DNA from: Chrysomallon squamiferum
Lineage: Eukaryota; Mollusca; Gastropoda; Neomphalida; Peltospiridae
DNA length: 64,000 bases
Direction: 5' to 3'
Assembly: GCA_012295275.1 (NCBI GenBank)
Contig: CM022677.1
Coordinates: 7,131,446-7,195,445 of the forward strand
Numbering within the stretch: position 1 is the first letter of the stretch; each line of letters starts with the position of its first letter. The position numbers and the translations under genes were made by a program. The notes beneath the pieces were generated by a model. The model ran no database searches. It was given only the letters and a program-made list of their open reading frames with translations, and was not told the origin of the DNA. This document shows, piece after piece, positions 27,770 through 37,165 of the stretch.

Positions 27770-27949
27770 ATGTTTGTGTTTGCCGTCTCTGCCCAGTCTC
27801 TGCTGGTGCTCTGAGATCTCACACTTGAGATGCTCTATCTGTACTCTGTAGGCCTGCTCCTGTGACTCCTTACCACTCAGTCTCAACTCCAGAGCTCTCT
27901 TCTCCTTCTCCATCAAGTAGTTCTGAGCCTTCAGCTCCGCCTTCTCCTC
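27770..27949 (-). CDS. MCC: MCC-like coiled-coil exon, intact
   Basis: The exon is phase 0 at both ends if the donor CAT|GTGATT is used (27769/27770). It encodes EEKAELKAQNYLMEKEKRAL, ELRLSGKESQEQAYRVQIEH and LKCEISEHQQRLGRDGKHKH. This is the segment most similar to vertebrate MCC (EEMAELKAQ, KEKKALELKL, EQAYLVHIEHLK). The donor is not a strong consensus; GTGAGA inside LKCEI is a stronger site but would break the phase with the next exon. Confidence 0.85.
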
Positions 27950-28405
27950 CTGAAAAACAAAATTACAACAAGGTGAGTAAATTGAGTCTGTCCAGAATTC
28001 AAAAAATATTTTAATACAAATACAGTATGATTCAAAATAAAGACCAGTGTCATTAATCAAATCAAAAGAACAGAAATACTAGTTAATGTAGCACAAGTCA
28101 TCAAGGTAGTTTTAATAATATGCTATTCTAATGTTAAGAATAAATCTGTCTAGAATCCCAGAAAATATTTTTAAATACACAGAATGAACATAATAATAAA
28201 TATAAAACAAAGATAAAAGAATATGAAAAGAAAAAATACAATACAAAAATAGAAGACAATTTTTATATTAATTTATTCAAACTGTTAAAAACACAAACAC
28301 AATGAGAAAAGACTCCTGTTCATAAAAAATAATAGGTTATTCTCTTTTAAGATTAGCAGCAAGGAATTTTTATATAGACAGAACAACACATTTAGTAACA
28401 CTGAC

Positions 28406-28579
28406 CTTCATAGCCATCAGCTCCTGCATTAACACAGCATTTTCCAAATCCAGTCTTTGAGCTTCTGGAGTTTTCTTGGGTTCGTCAAGCAAAGTGTAAA
28501 CTCTCCAGCTCCATGACGGTCATTCTGACCGCCGCCCGGTCATTCTTCAGTGACTGAATGTACTTGGTAAAGATTATCT
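28406..28579 (-). CDS. MCC: MCC-like exon with one-base insertion
   Basis: Proposed acceptor CCATGACTAG (ends 28580), donor AAG|GTCAGT. It reads IIFTKYIQSLKNDRAAVRM and TVMELESLH, then shifts by one near a TTT run (28491-28493 on the plus strand, AAA) into LDEPKKTPEAQRLDLENAV and LMQELMAMK. Human MCC has the same order: YIQ-LKNDRAAVKL-TMLELES, then QRLDLENAVLMQELMAMK. Shortening the run by one base would join the two halves. Confidence 0.82.
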
Positions 28580-28871
28580 CTAGTCATGGAAAAGTAAGTT
28601 AATGCACTTGAAATATATAATTCTATAATTAGGTGAAATCCTTTTAAAAAGATAGTTAATGCAAAGTCCAGTTAATTAACTAAATTTTAATAAACTTCAA
28701 AATCTAAATTTATCTTAGTTAAAAAATAATCCCAGTTAGATGCAAAACTATATTTTTTTAATTATAAGTCCATTTAGGTTAACAAAAGCAATATTAAAGG
28801 TATAAAATTAGATTTCAATAAATACAAAATAAAGATAATTTATATATATAAAAACAAAATCACTTTAAGCA

Positions 28872-29102
28872 TTAAAATATGTTCTGAAACTGTGTGTCAG
28901 CAAATCTATCAGTTGGTGAGTCAATTAATATAAGTTCTGCAGCTCTACAGTTAGCTAACAAAACTTCCATCTCACTCTCCAGCAGAACACACAACACTTC
29001 ATAAGCCTCTATCACCTGATACAAAGTCTGAACCATTTCCTGTATGTTAGAACAGCTCTGTAAACTCTGCACTAAATGTTCGGCTAATTTGAAATTTGGA
29101 AG
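28872..29102 (-). CDS. MCC: MCC-like exon with internal deletion and chimeric end
   Basis: The acceptor CTACTTCAG ends at 29103 and the phase is 0. It reads LPNFKLAEHLVQSLQSCSN, IQEMVQTLYQ and then directly VIEAYEVLCVLLESEMEVLL and ANCRAAEL. In vertebrate MCC the first part (AEHL..CSNIQEIFQTLY) and the second (IEAYELLLALAESE..FRAAG) are separated by roughly 60 coiled-coil residues, missing here. From about 28926 down the sequence is an inverted copy of 32764-32816, so the last 15-20 codons and the TAA are not MCC sequence. No good donor is seen. Confidence 0.7.
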   Translation of the reverse strand, partial: LPNFKLAEHLVQSLQSCSNIQEMVQTLYQVIEAYEVLCVLLESEMEVLLANCRAAELILIDSPTDRFADTQFQNIF

Positions 29103-29404
29103 CTGAAGTAGAAATTGTGAAAAAGTCAAAAGTCAAAAGTTATTCTGAGATATTGTTTAAAAATTTATTTTTTTAACTGATTTGAAATGGTATTACCACA
29201 GGCAAAAAACCCCCCAAAAACCTCAAATCTTTAATGAATTAAAACATCATACTGGAAATTATGAAAAACATGTCTATGAGTTATTCAGTATTGCTGCAAA
29301 CTTTTAATTTTGTTTTTCATATTTTTCATATAATTATCAGATAACAATATACTGTCAGTATATTCCAATTTAAGTTTTAAATGAGTTAAGCATTAGTTAT
29401 AAAT

Positions 29405-29419
29405 TTGCTAAACATAGTT

Positions 29420-29478
<59 letters not shown>

Positions 29479-29490
29479 CGTGTGTGTGGT
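29405..29490. repeat. (GT)n microsatellite
   Basis: GT repeats within an intron of the MCC-like locus, ending with two GTGC interruptions. Confidence 0.9.
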
Positions 29491-29711
29491 TATCTAACAC
29501 TAGCAAGTCCAAACATTTCTAAGAATTTTCATTTTCAAAATTAATTTTAAGAATGAAAAAAGGATAAATGATTTCTCAAATGCATTAGAACAGATTAAAA
29601 TGATGTTATATATAAAATTATCTGATTTGATTCTTTTCTCTTTGTTTTATTGGGATAAAAACACCAATGTGAACACAGACATATAAAGAAAGAAAGCAAA
29701 ATGAGGTTTAC

Positions 29712-29823
29712 CCCAGGGGAGGTAATTTCAGCACCAAGAATCTGTCTGTCTCCAGCACATATTTTTAGTTTCTTCAGTTCTGCTATTTTAGCTACATGAA
29801 TCTAATCACTGCCTTCAGTGGTC
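29712..29823 (-). CDS. MCC: MCC-like exon with in-frame TAG
   Basis: Acceptor ATTCACAG (ends 29824), donor GGG|GTAAAC. In phase 2 to 0 it reads TTEGSD, TAG (29802-29804), IHVAKIAELKKLKICAG and DRQILGAEITSPG. The vertebrate family has SND-IPIAKIAERVKL and DRPVLGSEISS here, so the match on both sides of the stop fixes the frame. A single substitution is enough to make the stop. It ends in phase 0 for the LPNFKLAEHL exon. Confidence 0.7.
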
Positions 29824-30029
29824 CTGTGAATTAATTAATATTACATAAATAAATAAATAAATAAATAAATAAATACAAATATTTACATAACTTAAATAAA
29901 AGCTACACTGTCAAATATTTTTAATAGGTAAATAAGCAGCAAATGCATGACTTACAATAGAAAGAAATATACAAAGTAAAAATAATAATAATAATAATAA
30001 TAATATACAAGTTTTTCATATACTCTTTA

Positions 30030-30260
30030 CACTATAACAAAAAGGTAACAATTTATCTGGTAGCTCTTTTTCCTGTAACAAAAATGTAACAATTTATCTG
30101 ATAACTCTTTCAACAGTGACAAAACTGTAACAATTCATCTCTTAAAAATGTAACAAAAGCCATACTATATAACAGTTTATCCGAAAACTCTTTCAACAGT
30201 AACAAAACGGTAACAATTCATCTCTTAAAAATGTAATAAAAGCCATATTATATAACTGAA
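30030..30260. repeat. Tandem repeat in MCC intron, 83-bp period
   Basis: AACTCTTTCAACAGTGACAA (30103) and AACTCTTTCAACAGTAACAA (30186) begin two near-identical 83-bp units; a shorter relative with GTAACAATTTATCTG lies at 30047-30102. The sequence between the exons is otherwise plain AT-rich DNA. Confidence 0.75.
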
Positions 30261-30365
30261 GGAAAAAGGAGTCTTAATAATTAAGATTACTAATGTTTTG
30301 TGTTTTAATTCTATCTACAAAAAAAAATGTATATATAATCATTTTTAATATTTATGCGGAGTTAC

Positions 30366-30657
30366 CTTTCTTTTCAACTTCTCCCTGTCATCATTGATAT
30401 ATTCAATATGGCTACATAGCTGTATAAGTTCTATTTCCTGTCTGCCTATCTGTTCTTGTAGAGCATTGTTTTCTACTCGCAGTGAGTTCACCTCCTCCTG
30501 CAGATACTTTGAGCATTGTGCTTTTCAGCATCTTCTTTGAGATGTTGAACGACATTGCGATCATCAGACACATCGTGGAGAGGAAAGTCTTTTCTTTCTG
30601 CAATGGCTGACTCCAGTTCAATGACAACTGAGGAAAATTCTGCATTTATTTCATTAT
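30366..30657 (-). CDS. MCC: MCC-like coiled-coil exon with one-base frameshift
   Basis: Acceptor TTCCCATAG, donor AAG|GTAACT. It reads NEINAEFSSVVIELESAIAE, RKDFPLHDVSDDRNVVQHLK and EDAEK, then slips at a four-A run (TTTT at 30522-30525 on the plus strand) into AQCSKYLQEEVNSLRVENNA, LQEQIGRQEIELIQL and INDDREKLKRK. The second half matches the LREENESL..EEELNRT..IREERDRLRRR region of MCC by pattern. A fifth A would join the halves. This is the same type of break as in the 26694-26913 exon. Confidence 0.7.
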
Positions 30658-30845
30658 CTATGGGAAAAATTAAACATTCTCCAAAATGATTATAATTAAA
30701 TATTTTAAAAAATCCAGCAAATATTAATATCTATATATATAATAAATTAAAATGAATAACCTTTTAAAACAACTGGATATCTATCTAAGCACAAACTAAA
30801 ACAATTAGTCACTGTACAAAGAAAGTTATAAAAGTAAATGATTAC

Positions 30846-30939
30846 CAGGTCTCGCAGACTGGGAGCCATTTTCATTACTCTCGTTGATACATCCTCCACC
30901 ATTGCTTTTGTCTCTGAGTCTTTAAACTCATCTTCTTCT
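30846..30939 (-). CDS. MCC: Probable MCC-like exon beginning REEDE
   Basis: Acceptor TACTGTATAG, donor CTG|GTAATC. The only open frame reads EEDEFKDSETKAMVEDVSTR and VMKMAPSLRDL, recalling IREEDEY in vertebrate MCC. The first base completes a codon (phase 2), and the exon ends in phase 0, which does not fit the following exon (needs one base). Either another short exon is missed or the locus has lost phase here. Confidence 0.5.
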
Positions 30940-31089
30940 CTATACAGTAATGAAAAAAAAAATAATAATAATAAAATAAAAATTCCAAATGTTTACTCAT
31001 GTCTGGAATTTGCTATTTTAATTATATATTTATTTGGTACTTTTTTTCTAATTCATTCTAACTAAATAAATGAGTAAATAAATGAGTAA

Positions 31090-31350
31090 TGTTTCATTAT
31101 AAGTTTAAATTGTATTAAAAATCAATGAAGAACAGCAAACTCGTGATATTTTACAACTGAAAAATAACAAACCTGTACTGTTTCATTTATGTGATTGAAC
31201 TGCATTAAAAAAACAGCGAAGAATGGCAAACACACTTTGAACTGAATAATGACAAACTTATAATATTTCATTATGTTTCCAGCTATACTATACTGTTTCA
31301 TTACATGTTTAAATTGCATTAAAAACAGTGAAGAACAGCAAACTTATATT
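31090..31350. repeat. Degenerate tandem repeat, about 95-117 bp units
   Basis: Three units sharing GTTTCATTA, TTAAATTG(T/C)ATTAAAAA and GTGAAGAACAGCAAAC-like words, starting near 31090, 31181 and 31297. They sit upstream of the MCC-like exons. Confidence 0.6.
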
Positions 31351-31360
31351 ATATATTACT

Positions 31361-31507
31361 CTATAAAAATGATGGAGAAATTACAAATTAATTGCTGCTT
31401 AAATAGGAAAAATACTAATGAAAAAACCTATACAAGTTCTCTACTTTCTTCATTGGAATGCTTTGAATTAATTATTTTTCAGCAGCAAAACAAACAAAAA
31501 ATCTGAC
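31361..31507. repeat. 147-bp direct repeat, left copy
   Basis: From CTCTATAAAAATGATGGAGA to AACAAACAAAAAATCTGA. It is repeated nearly identically at 33116-33263 in the same orientation. The pair brackets about 1.6 kb that includes a non-LTR retrotransposon tail and unassigned exon-like sequence. Confidence 0.85.
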
Positions 31508-31989
31508 TAAAACTACTGACCTGTTGACATTAATCTGCTGTTATTATGTAATTTCACATGTAATTTTGTCTCAATCAACAATCACATCCACACACAGACA
31601 TAAACAGGGAGGGGGGAATCAATCTACTGGACCATACTTACCTTTAACAACAAATCTGCCATGACAACAATTAATCAACAGCTACATCAATCAACAGACA
31701 TAAATAAGTCACAGTTACCTGAGTGAGGTCTCTGACAGACCTGCAGACACACAACAAAATGTACACAGTGATATAACTCAAGTCATTAGCATGCAGCTAA
31801 TGCAGTGTCCATCACCATAGAAACTCCAGCCAGTTCTGAAACCTTGCAAAACATGTAAACTTTCAGCAACTACATGAAACACAATCAAAACTGCACTTCA
31901 CTTATCAACATGCTAGACTCAGCTGCCATTAAACATAAACCTAAAACCAAAAACTGCATTAACAAAAATAGACAACAATTTAATAACAA

Positions 31990-32690
31990 ACAAAATCATT
32001 GAAATTGTTAGAGCCAAGTTCGGATGCCACATACAGAAGATAATCACATCTTGTAAAAACTTTTACCAAGCATCAACAGTCTCGTGCTAGAATAAAACAT
32101 ACAACCATTAAAATACAGACAAAAACCTACAGATACTAAAATACTGTGTTAAAATCCACTCTCGGTAATAAACATCTCATGAAGGATCTAGGCCATGATC
32201 AACCCTTTAAAACTCACCTTTCACTACAATCTAGTTTTTAAACAACAGTCAGCCATATTGAAATGGAGACTGGAGTGGGTGAATGTTGCAACCAGGAAAT
32301 AGTAAAGAAATAAAGTAAATATTAGTTACACCTTTCATCATCAAAACCCAAAATCATTTTAGTAAGAAACTACAAAACAACCTTACCAGACTCAGAATCA
32401 GCTACTCAACTAATCTAAACACAGTAAAATCCAAACACAAAATAAACACAACACCAAACTGTACCCATGGAATTTCTGAAAGCATGAAACATCACTTATT
32501 TCTCTGTGAACACCTAATCCTACATGACACATTCAATCAATTAAAAACATAATTTATACTTACAAACAGTGAAAAACTGAGAGCCAAACTTTAATACAAA
32601 CAAATAAATAGACACAAATGTTTGATTAATTAAAATCAAAAACATAACATAAACACATAGGTCAAAAAAATAAATAAATAAATAGCATAC
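31990..32690 (+). mobile_element. Non-LTR retrotransposon ORF2 C-terminal relic
   Basis: From 32379 to the TAA at 32550-32552 one frame reads NLTRLRISYSTNLN, PNCTHGISESMKHHLFLCEH and ILHDTF. The pattern RLR, then C-x2-hG-xxES-xxHxLxxC is the zinc-knuckle-like end of many LINE ORF2 proteins after the reverse transcriptase/RNase H part, with one cysteine here replaced by His. Upstream to about 31990 there is A/C-rich sequence with coding-like patches but stops in all frames. AAAAAATAAATAAATAAAT at 32668-32686 could be the 3' tail. It is truncated and inactive. Confidence 0.5.
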
Positions 32691-32759
32691 ACAATAACTA
32701 ACAAAACAAAAAGCAATACACCACTACAAAACAATTGTATCAATTATTTAATTAATAGA

Positions 32760-33045
32760 TTAACTGACTCACCAACTGATAGATTTGCTGACACACACTT
32801 TCAGAACATATTTTAAAAGTTCCACATTTTCTTGACACAAGGAAGTAAACTGGTTGCTCCCTTTGAATCCTGCAAATGACTCAGACAAAATTAGTCATAT
32901 TCTTGAGTAAAAAGCTGCAGAAACTGAACTATTCTTTCCCTGTCTTCACATGTAAAAGTGTGCAGTTTTCTTCTGCCTGATTTCTTTTCTCTCTCAGAGT
33001 TACCCCATTCAGTCTGCAGTGCTGTGAGTTTGTTCTGACTAATGC
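32760..33045 (-). pseudogene. Unidentified coiled-coil-like exon(s), broken
   Basis: After an acceptor TTGCTTTTTTACAG (33046) the minus strand reads ISQNKLTALQTEWGNSERE, KKSGRRKLHTFTCEDRERIV and QFLQLFTQEYD, then TAA. A second open stretch, after TCATTTGCAG, reads FKGSNQFTSLCQENVELLK and, with one more A in a four-base run near 32811, ICSESVCQQIYQLV before a GTGAGT donor. The character is helical and charged. I do not recognise the family; it may be an upstream exon of the MCC-like gene or an unrelated relic. Part of it (32764-32816) is duplicated in inverted orientation at 28872-28926. Confidence 0.45.
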
Positions 33046-33115
33046 TGTAAAAAAGCAATAAAAGATATAACAGACCAGTAACCCCCCAAACATACATACA
33101 CACATTCAAATGTAC

Positions 33116-33263
33116 TCTATAAAAATGATGGAGAAATTACAAATTAATTGCTGCTTAAATAGGAAAAATACTAATGAAAAAACCCATACACGTTCTCTCT
33201 ACTTTCTTCATTGGAATGCTTTGAATTAATTATTTTTCAGCAGCAAAACAAACAAAAAATCTG
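33116..33263. repeat. 147-bp direct repeat, right copy
   Basis: Partner of 31361-31507, differing by a handful of bases (for example CCCATACACG for CCTATACAAG). Confidence 0.85.
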
Positions 33264-33659
33264 AATTCTTATAATACTTATACATTATTTGAAATAACTG
33301 TCCTAATTCAGATGATAAAAATTTCTCTTTTTATAGAAATCATTTTAATGAGCCTTGTTTATCCAGGTAAATTTTTTACAATTGATTTAACACTTAAAAT
33401 TTTCTGATTTCCAAATTTAATTCTATAACAGTCTCTAACATGAATAAATAATATTACTCTAGAAAAACTTACTTTTTCTATAAGTTATAACACAAGAGCC
33501 ACTATTAATAATTTTATAATATCGGCTTACCTTACTTTGTCAACATCTAAAATGAACTAAGAAAATTCTTTATTAATTAAAATATCCACAAAAATTTAGT
33601 CCTAGTTATACAAATAAGCAGGTAAGACATTTTCAAACAAACCTTGACAAAAATAGAAT

Positions 33660-33663
<4 letters not shown>

Positions 33664-33721
<58 letters not shown>

Positions 33722-33722
33722 T
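33664..33722. repeat. (AAT)n microsatellite
   Basis: A pure AAT array in AT-rich sequence. The rest of 33264-33950 shows nothing coding. Confidence 0.9.
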
Positions 33723-33957
33723 TACAGTATTATAGGCTTGGATTTTTCAAAAGAACAATTAAAGGAAAGCAACATGAAATGACAGTGAGTAAAGTTTAGT
33801 GTTTGACAAAAATAAGAAAATCAATGACTTTCCTCTATAAAATATGCAGGCGTTCAACTTTTCGTTTTAGTATTTTTTCTTTATGTCTTTATTTATTTTA
33901 TTTTCTATTTTTATTTTTATTTTTATTTATTTTTTATTCCGGGTAAGTAATCCTACC

Positions 33958-34192
33958 GGAATTGAAAACGAAAAACAATAGGAAATAGAGTTATCTTCGA
34001 TGATAACTGGTTCCGTTAACCAACCGATAATTATTGACGTAACGCTCTAAAAGTTCGCTAAATTTGTTCGTTGGCTTCACTTTAGCCAATTAAAGGTGGA
34101 ATTGAAAAGGAAAAACAATAGCAAACAATGAGTTACAGTGTTTTCCTATGATATCGTGTTCCGTTAACCAACCGATAATCCTTTAACGTAGG
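33958..34192. repeat. Two-copy tandem repeat, 142-bp period
   Basis: ATTGAAAACGAAAAACAATA (33960) and ATTGAAAAGGAAAAACAATA (34102) begin two units that share TTCCGTTAACCAACCGATAA and a following ACGTA(A/G). The function is unknown. Confidence 0.75.
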
Positions 34193-34334
34193 GTTTAAAA
34201 ATAGGTGTTAGCAGATTATGTAAGCCGATACGTCCAACTTATGGAACTATGGGCACTCGTTTTATGTGAAATAAATATTTGCGATAAAATTATTATAAAA
34301 TTATTATCTTGTTTTATAACCTACAGAAAAAATA

Positions 34335-34440
34335 ATATTTTTGGGGGCGACTAATCATAATGTTTCTAACATCCCAGTCGCCTAAACGGAACTTTGGTCG
34401 CATTTGGTGACCTGGTGATTGGCCATTTCGAGCCCTGCAT
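34335..34440. mobile_element. Possible hAT-type element end
   Basis: Read on the minus strand the segment starts with GCAGGGCTCGAAATGGCCAA and continues with AGGTCACC, GCGACCAAAG, TAGGCGACTGGG and TAGTCGCCCCC. CAGGG(C/T)TCGAAAT is a familiar terminal motif of non-autonomous hAT transposons with inner GGTCGCC words. The second terminus was not located. Confidence 0.35.
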
Positions 34441-34549
34441 AATTATCTCTTATAAGAAATCTGTTTGTAAAATAAATTGTTATTTTAATACTTTTTAAAT
34501 ATTTCAGTCAGAAGATGTGACTAATTGCTTCTCATAAAAATTTCCACAG

Positions 34550-34800
34550 CTATTGGATTCAAAATATATAGTGCCTGATAATCTTCCAGACGACATAGCA
34601 CTTAAGACTCCTCTGTCATAGCCGTAACCCAGCATTACATTCTCCTAAATATCTCCCCGATAATGATAATCAGTTTTGTAAACCATAAATGAGAATGTTG
34701 ATCCAGTGATCAGTTCTACCCTTCCATTTACTTGCGGTCCTTTTTTTGAGACAGAGCAGTATGTGAATATGATAGCTGATGCAGAAGAGAGGCTGTATCT
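34550..34800 (+). pseudogene. Unassigned coding-like fragments
   Basis: After a TTTCCACAG acceptor (ends 34549) one frame reads LLDSKYIVPDNLPDDIALKT before a TAG at 34619-34621. A second open patch (about 34700-34800) reads ISSTLPFTCGPFFETEQYV and NMIADAEERLYLL. Both have less AT-rich, protein-like codon choice than their surroundings. I do not recognise them. They could be relic exons of one lost gene. Confidence 0.25.
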
Positions 34801-34805
34801 TTTAT

Positions 34806-36990
34806 TTGTCTATTTTTTTTTTTTTTTTTTTTTCTTATATTTTGGTGTTATTATCTTTGGAAACAATACATATTTTGTAAAAATATAGTTTAAGCGCATT
34901 TTAGGTATTTTCTCAGAATAGTTTTGGGATGTTAGAAGTCGAGTTAAACAGACAGAGTAGTAATTTTGTATTGGTTGTTTTTTTGTACTTTTTCTTTTTG
35001 TCTTCGTGTTTCTGTGTCACTTATACATGTTATTTACGTATTTGACCATCTTCCTCACACCATTTTTTTGTTTGTTTTTGCCATCAGTTTCTTTTTCCTG
35101 TGATCATTATTATTGTTATTGTTATTGTTATTGTTACTGTTATTGTTATGTTGTTGTTTTTATATTATTCTTACTGTTTTTAATTACTGTTATCTATTAT
35201 TATTATTTACTTTTATTACTATTTCTGATATTTTTTTAAAATAAATATAATTTTTTCCGTTTCTATTCTTGCCTTGTTTTTTCATTATTAATGCAGTTTT
35301 AAGATAAACTTGAATGAACTGTTACGAATACAATAAACATCTCTAACTCGGTAGTCCCTGAAAAACATGTGTTGGTTAAACAAGCGCACATTTCAGCATC
35401 AAACCTGTCTCTGAAATTATATCGTTTTTCATAGAACATGATTATTGTAAACACTCGTATGAAAACAACTGTGATTTCTTCAAGTGAGGATAATGTAAAT
35501 TCTCTTAACCCACTTGATTGCTGACTGTAAATCATAAAACAAAAGACCTGAATTAACCTTTTTAGTTTGCGTACATGAACTTACATGATTAATCTAAAAT
35601 TCAGCTGGTATTTATCAAATTTTGTAATTAAGAATATATCATTATTTTTTTTTAAACACTGAGAAAAGTAAGTTAATAATCTAGAATGAAATTCCATGTT
35701 TATTCAGTAAATATAACCGATAATCTCTAATTAATATAATTTTAAAATGCCACATAAATAATACAGACGTGATAAAACTAGGTTCTTATTTTTGGTATCG
35801 ATAGGTAACATTATCATTGATATTCGTTAGATAACTGTGGTTTTAAAAAAGATGTATTTAGTTTTTATCTCGACAGAAACAATACACTAAGAATAAATCT
35901 GATTTCTCTGATAACTTTACGAGGCCTAATAAAAAATTCGAAGTAATTTTTATATCCACACACAGAACAGTTCTAATGACACTAAGAGAATAGTGTAAAA
36001 AATATAGAGGAAGCTTCCGTTTTTACAGAAAAATTAAAATAAAATAAAAAATAAAAATATTAAGGTGTTACTACTGTTTTTGCTGTTGTTATTTAGCTAT
36101 TGACAAAGAGAGGTATTTGATAACTGTCTGCTTCATTGTTATATAGAAGTATTACTGGTGGAGCGGTTATATTAATATCTAATGTAGTAAGAGAACTTCA
36201 GGTATAATAAGAAATGTAAAGTATATTACACTCTACAACTTGCGCTAATGTACACCTTTTAATGAATATAATGAAAAAATTAAATTTCGCATAATAAAAT
36301 TAAAAAATTTCTCAGCTAATTAGTACACACTATCGTGATTCCAGGGAATTAACTCTGATATTTTTAAATATAACCTTATATAAACATACTAATAAAATAT
36401 GAGATTAACATTTGTCAAATCACTTAACGTACACACTGTAAATATCACTGCTCATAATTTATTCTCATCTTTTTCTTTTCATATCGCCATGAAGAATTAT
36501 CATTTATAACTAATGTTAGTAATGTCTAATAGATTAACTGTGATTATCAGTAGTTTCTGTGTTATATATAATGTTTAAGTTCCACGTACAGTAAATTTAC
36601 ACCTTTCTATTATACGATTTAGAATTAGCAAAGTAAAATATCACGTTACGTTAATAAAACGGACACTTCAAAGCGGTATCTAAAGTTAGTTGCACAAAGT
36701 TCTGCTGTGTGTGTTTTTCAGTGAAACATTTTCTGGTGTTTATAAAATGTCACACTAGATGCGCCCTCTTTATTTCTCGATATATTTTTGACGTCACATA
36801 CAAAGCTAGTATTATTTATAAAAACATTATATTTCTGAATGTTAAAAGTAATTTTCAGTATAATTTGTCGTATAACTAACTGAATATCATCTCATTCAAG
36901 AAGGATAGTTGAGAAATTCAGAAATAAAGAGACGTTCCAGATCCCAATTCTCTGTTACTAACAAAATCAGGATTAGTTTTTAGTGAAGTG
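34806..36990. other. AT-rich spacer
   Basis: It holds a T run (about 34811-34832), a (GTTATT)n-like patch at 35107-35145 and one AGGGAATTAACTC motif (36341-36357). I see no gene, although short open frames exist. Confidence 0.5.
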
Positions 36991-36994
36991 TACA

Positions 36995-37165
36995 CCAAGA
37001 CGTTAAGAACAATGCTGGAACGACGGCAATGACGACCTCATTAATAGAAAGAGTAATGATATTTCTTGACGTGGGATGTGGACACTGATTGCAATACTTA
37101 ATAAAGGACAAAAGGCGGCGACATTAATAGAAATTACAACAATATATTTTAATAGGTGTTCCGCC
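36995..37165. repeat. Dispersed, inverted copies of the 21.97-22.77 kb satellite
   Basis: Two partial units in reverse orientation, recognised by AACGACGGCAATGACGACCT, GGCGGCGACATTAATAGAAA, AATATATTTTAATAGG and AGAAAGTATGAG (compare CTCATACTTTCT at 22330). Another fragment is at 37720-37765 (CCGACGGCGACATTAATAGA). Confidence 0.65.

Larger units (their letters stand above)
25827..30939 (-). pseudogene. MCC: MCC-like coiled-coil gene, frame-broken
   Basis: Seven exons match colorectal mutant cancer protein (MCC) in order: 30846-30939, 30366-30657, 29712-29823, 28872-29102, 28406-28579, 27770-27949, 26694-26913 and the terminal exon 25827-26007 make eight blocks, of which the first is the weakest. 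MCC is a cytoplasmic coiled-coil scaffold that ends in a PDZ-binding tail and acts in cell migration and Wnt/NF-kB control. Recognisable segments are AEHLVQSLQSCSNIQE, LKNDRAAVRMTVMELES, LENAVLMQELMAMK, EEKAELKAQNYLMEKEK, RHQQSAEFVNDLKRANS and PTNETSL-stop. Breaks: one-base shifts near 26810, 28491 and 30522, TAG at 29802-29804, a phase mismatch between the first two blocks, and a missing block of about 60 residues. The N-terminal part of the family is not found. It is either a decaying intron-bearing copy or a real gene damaged by assembly errors. Confidence 0.8.

Noticed and set aside
29802-29804. RNA editing of the MCC TAG stop
   Set aside because: A-to-I editing could turn UAG into a tryptophan codon, but nothing in the sequence supports it, and the lineage is not shown to be one with heavy recoding.
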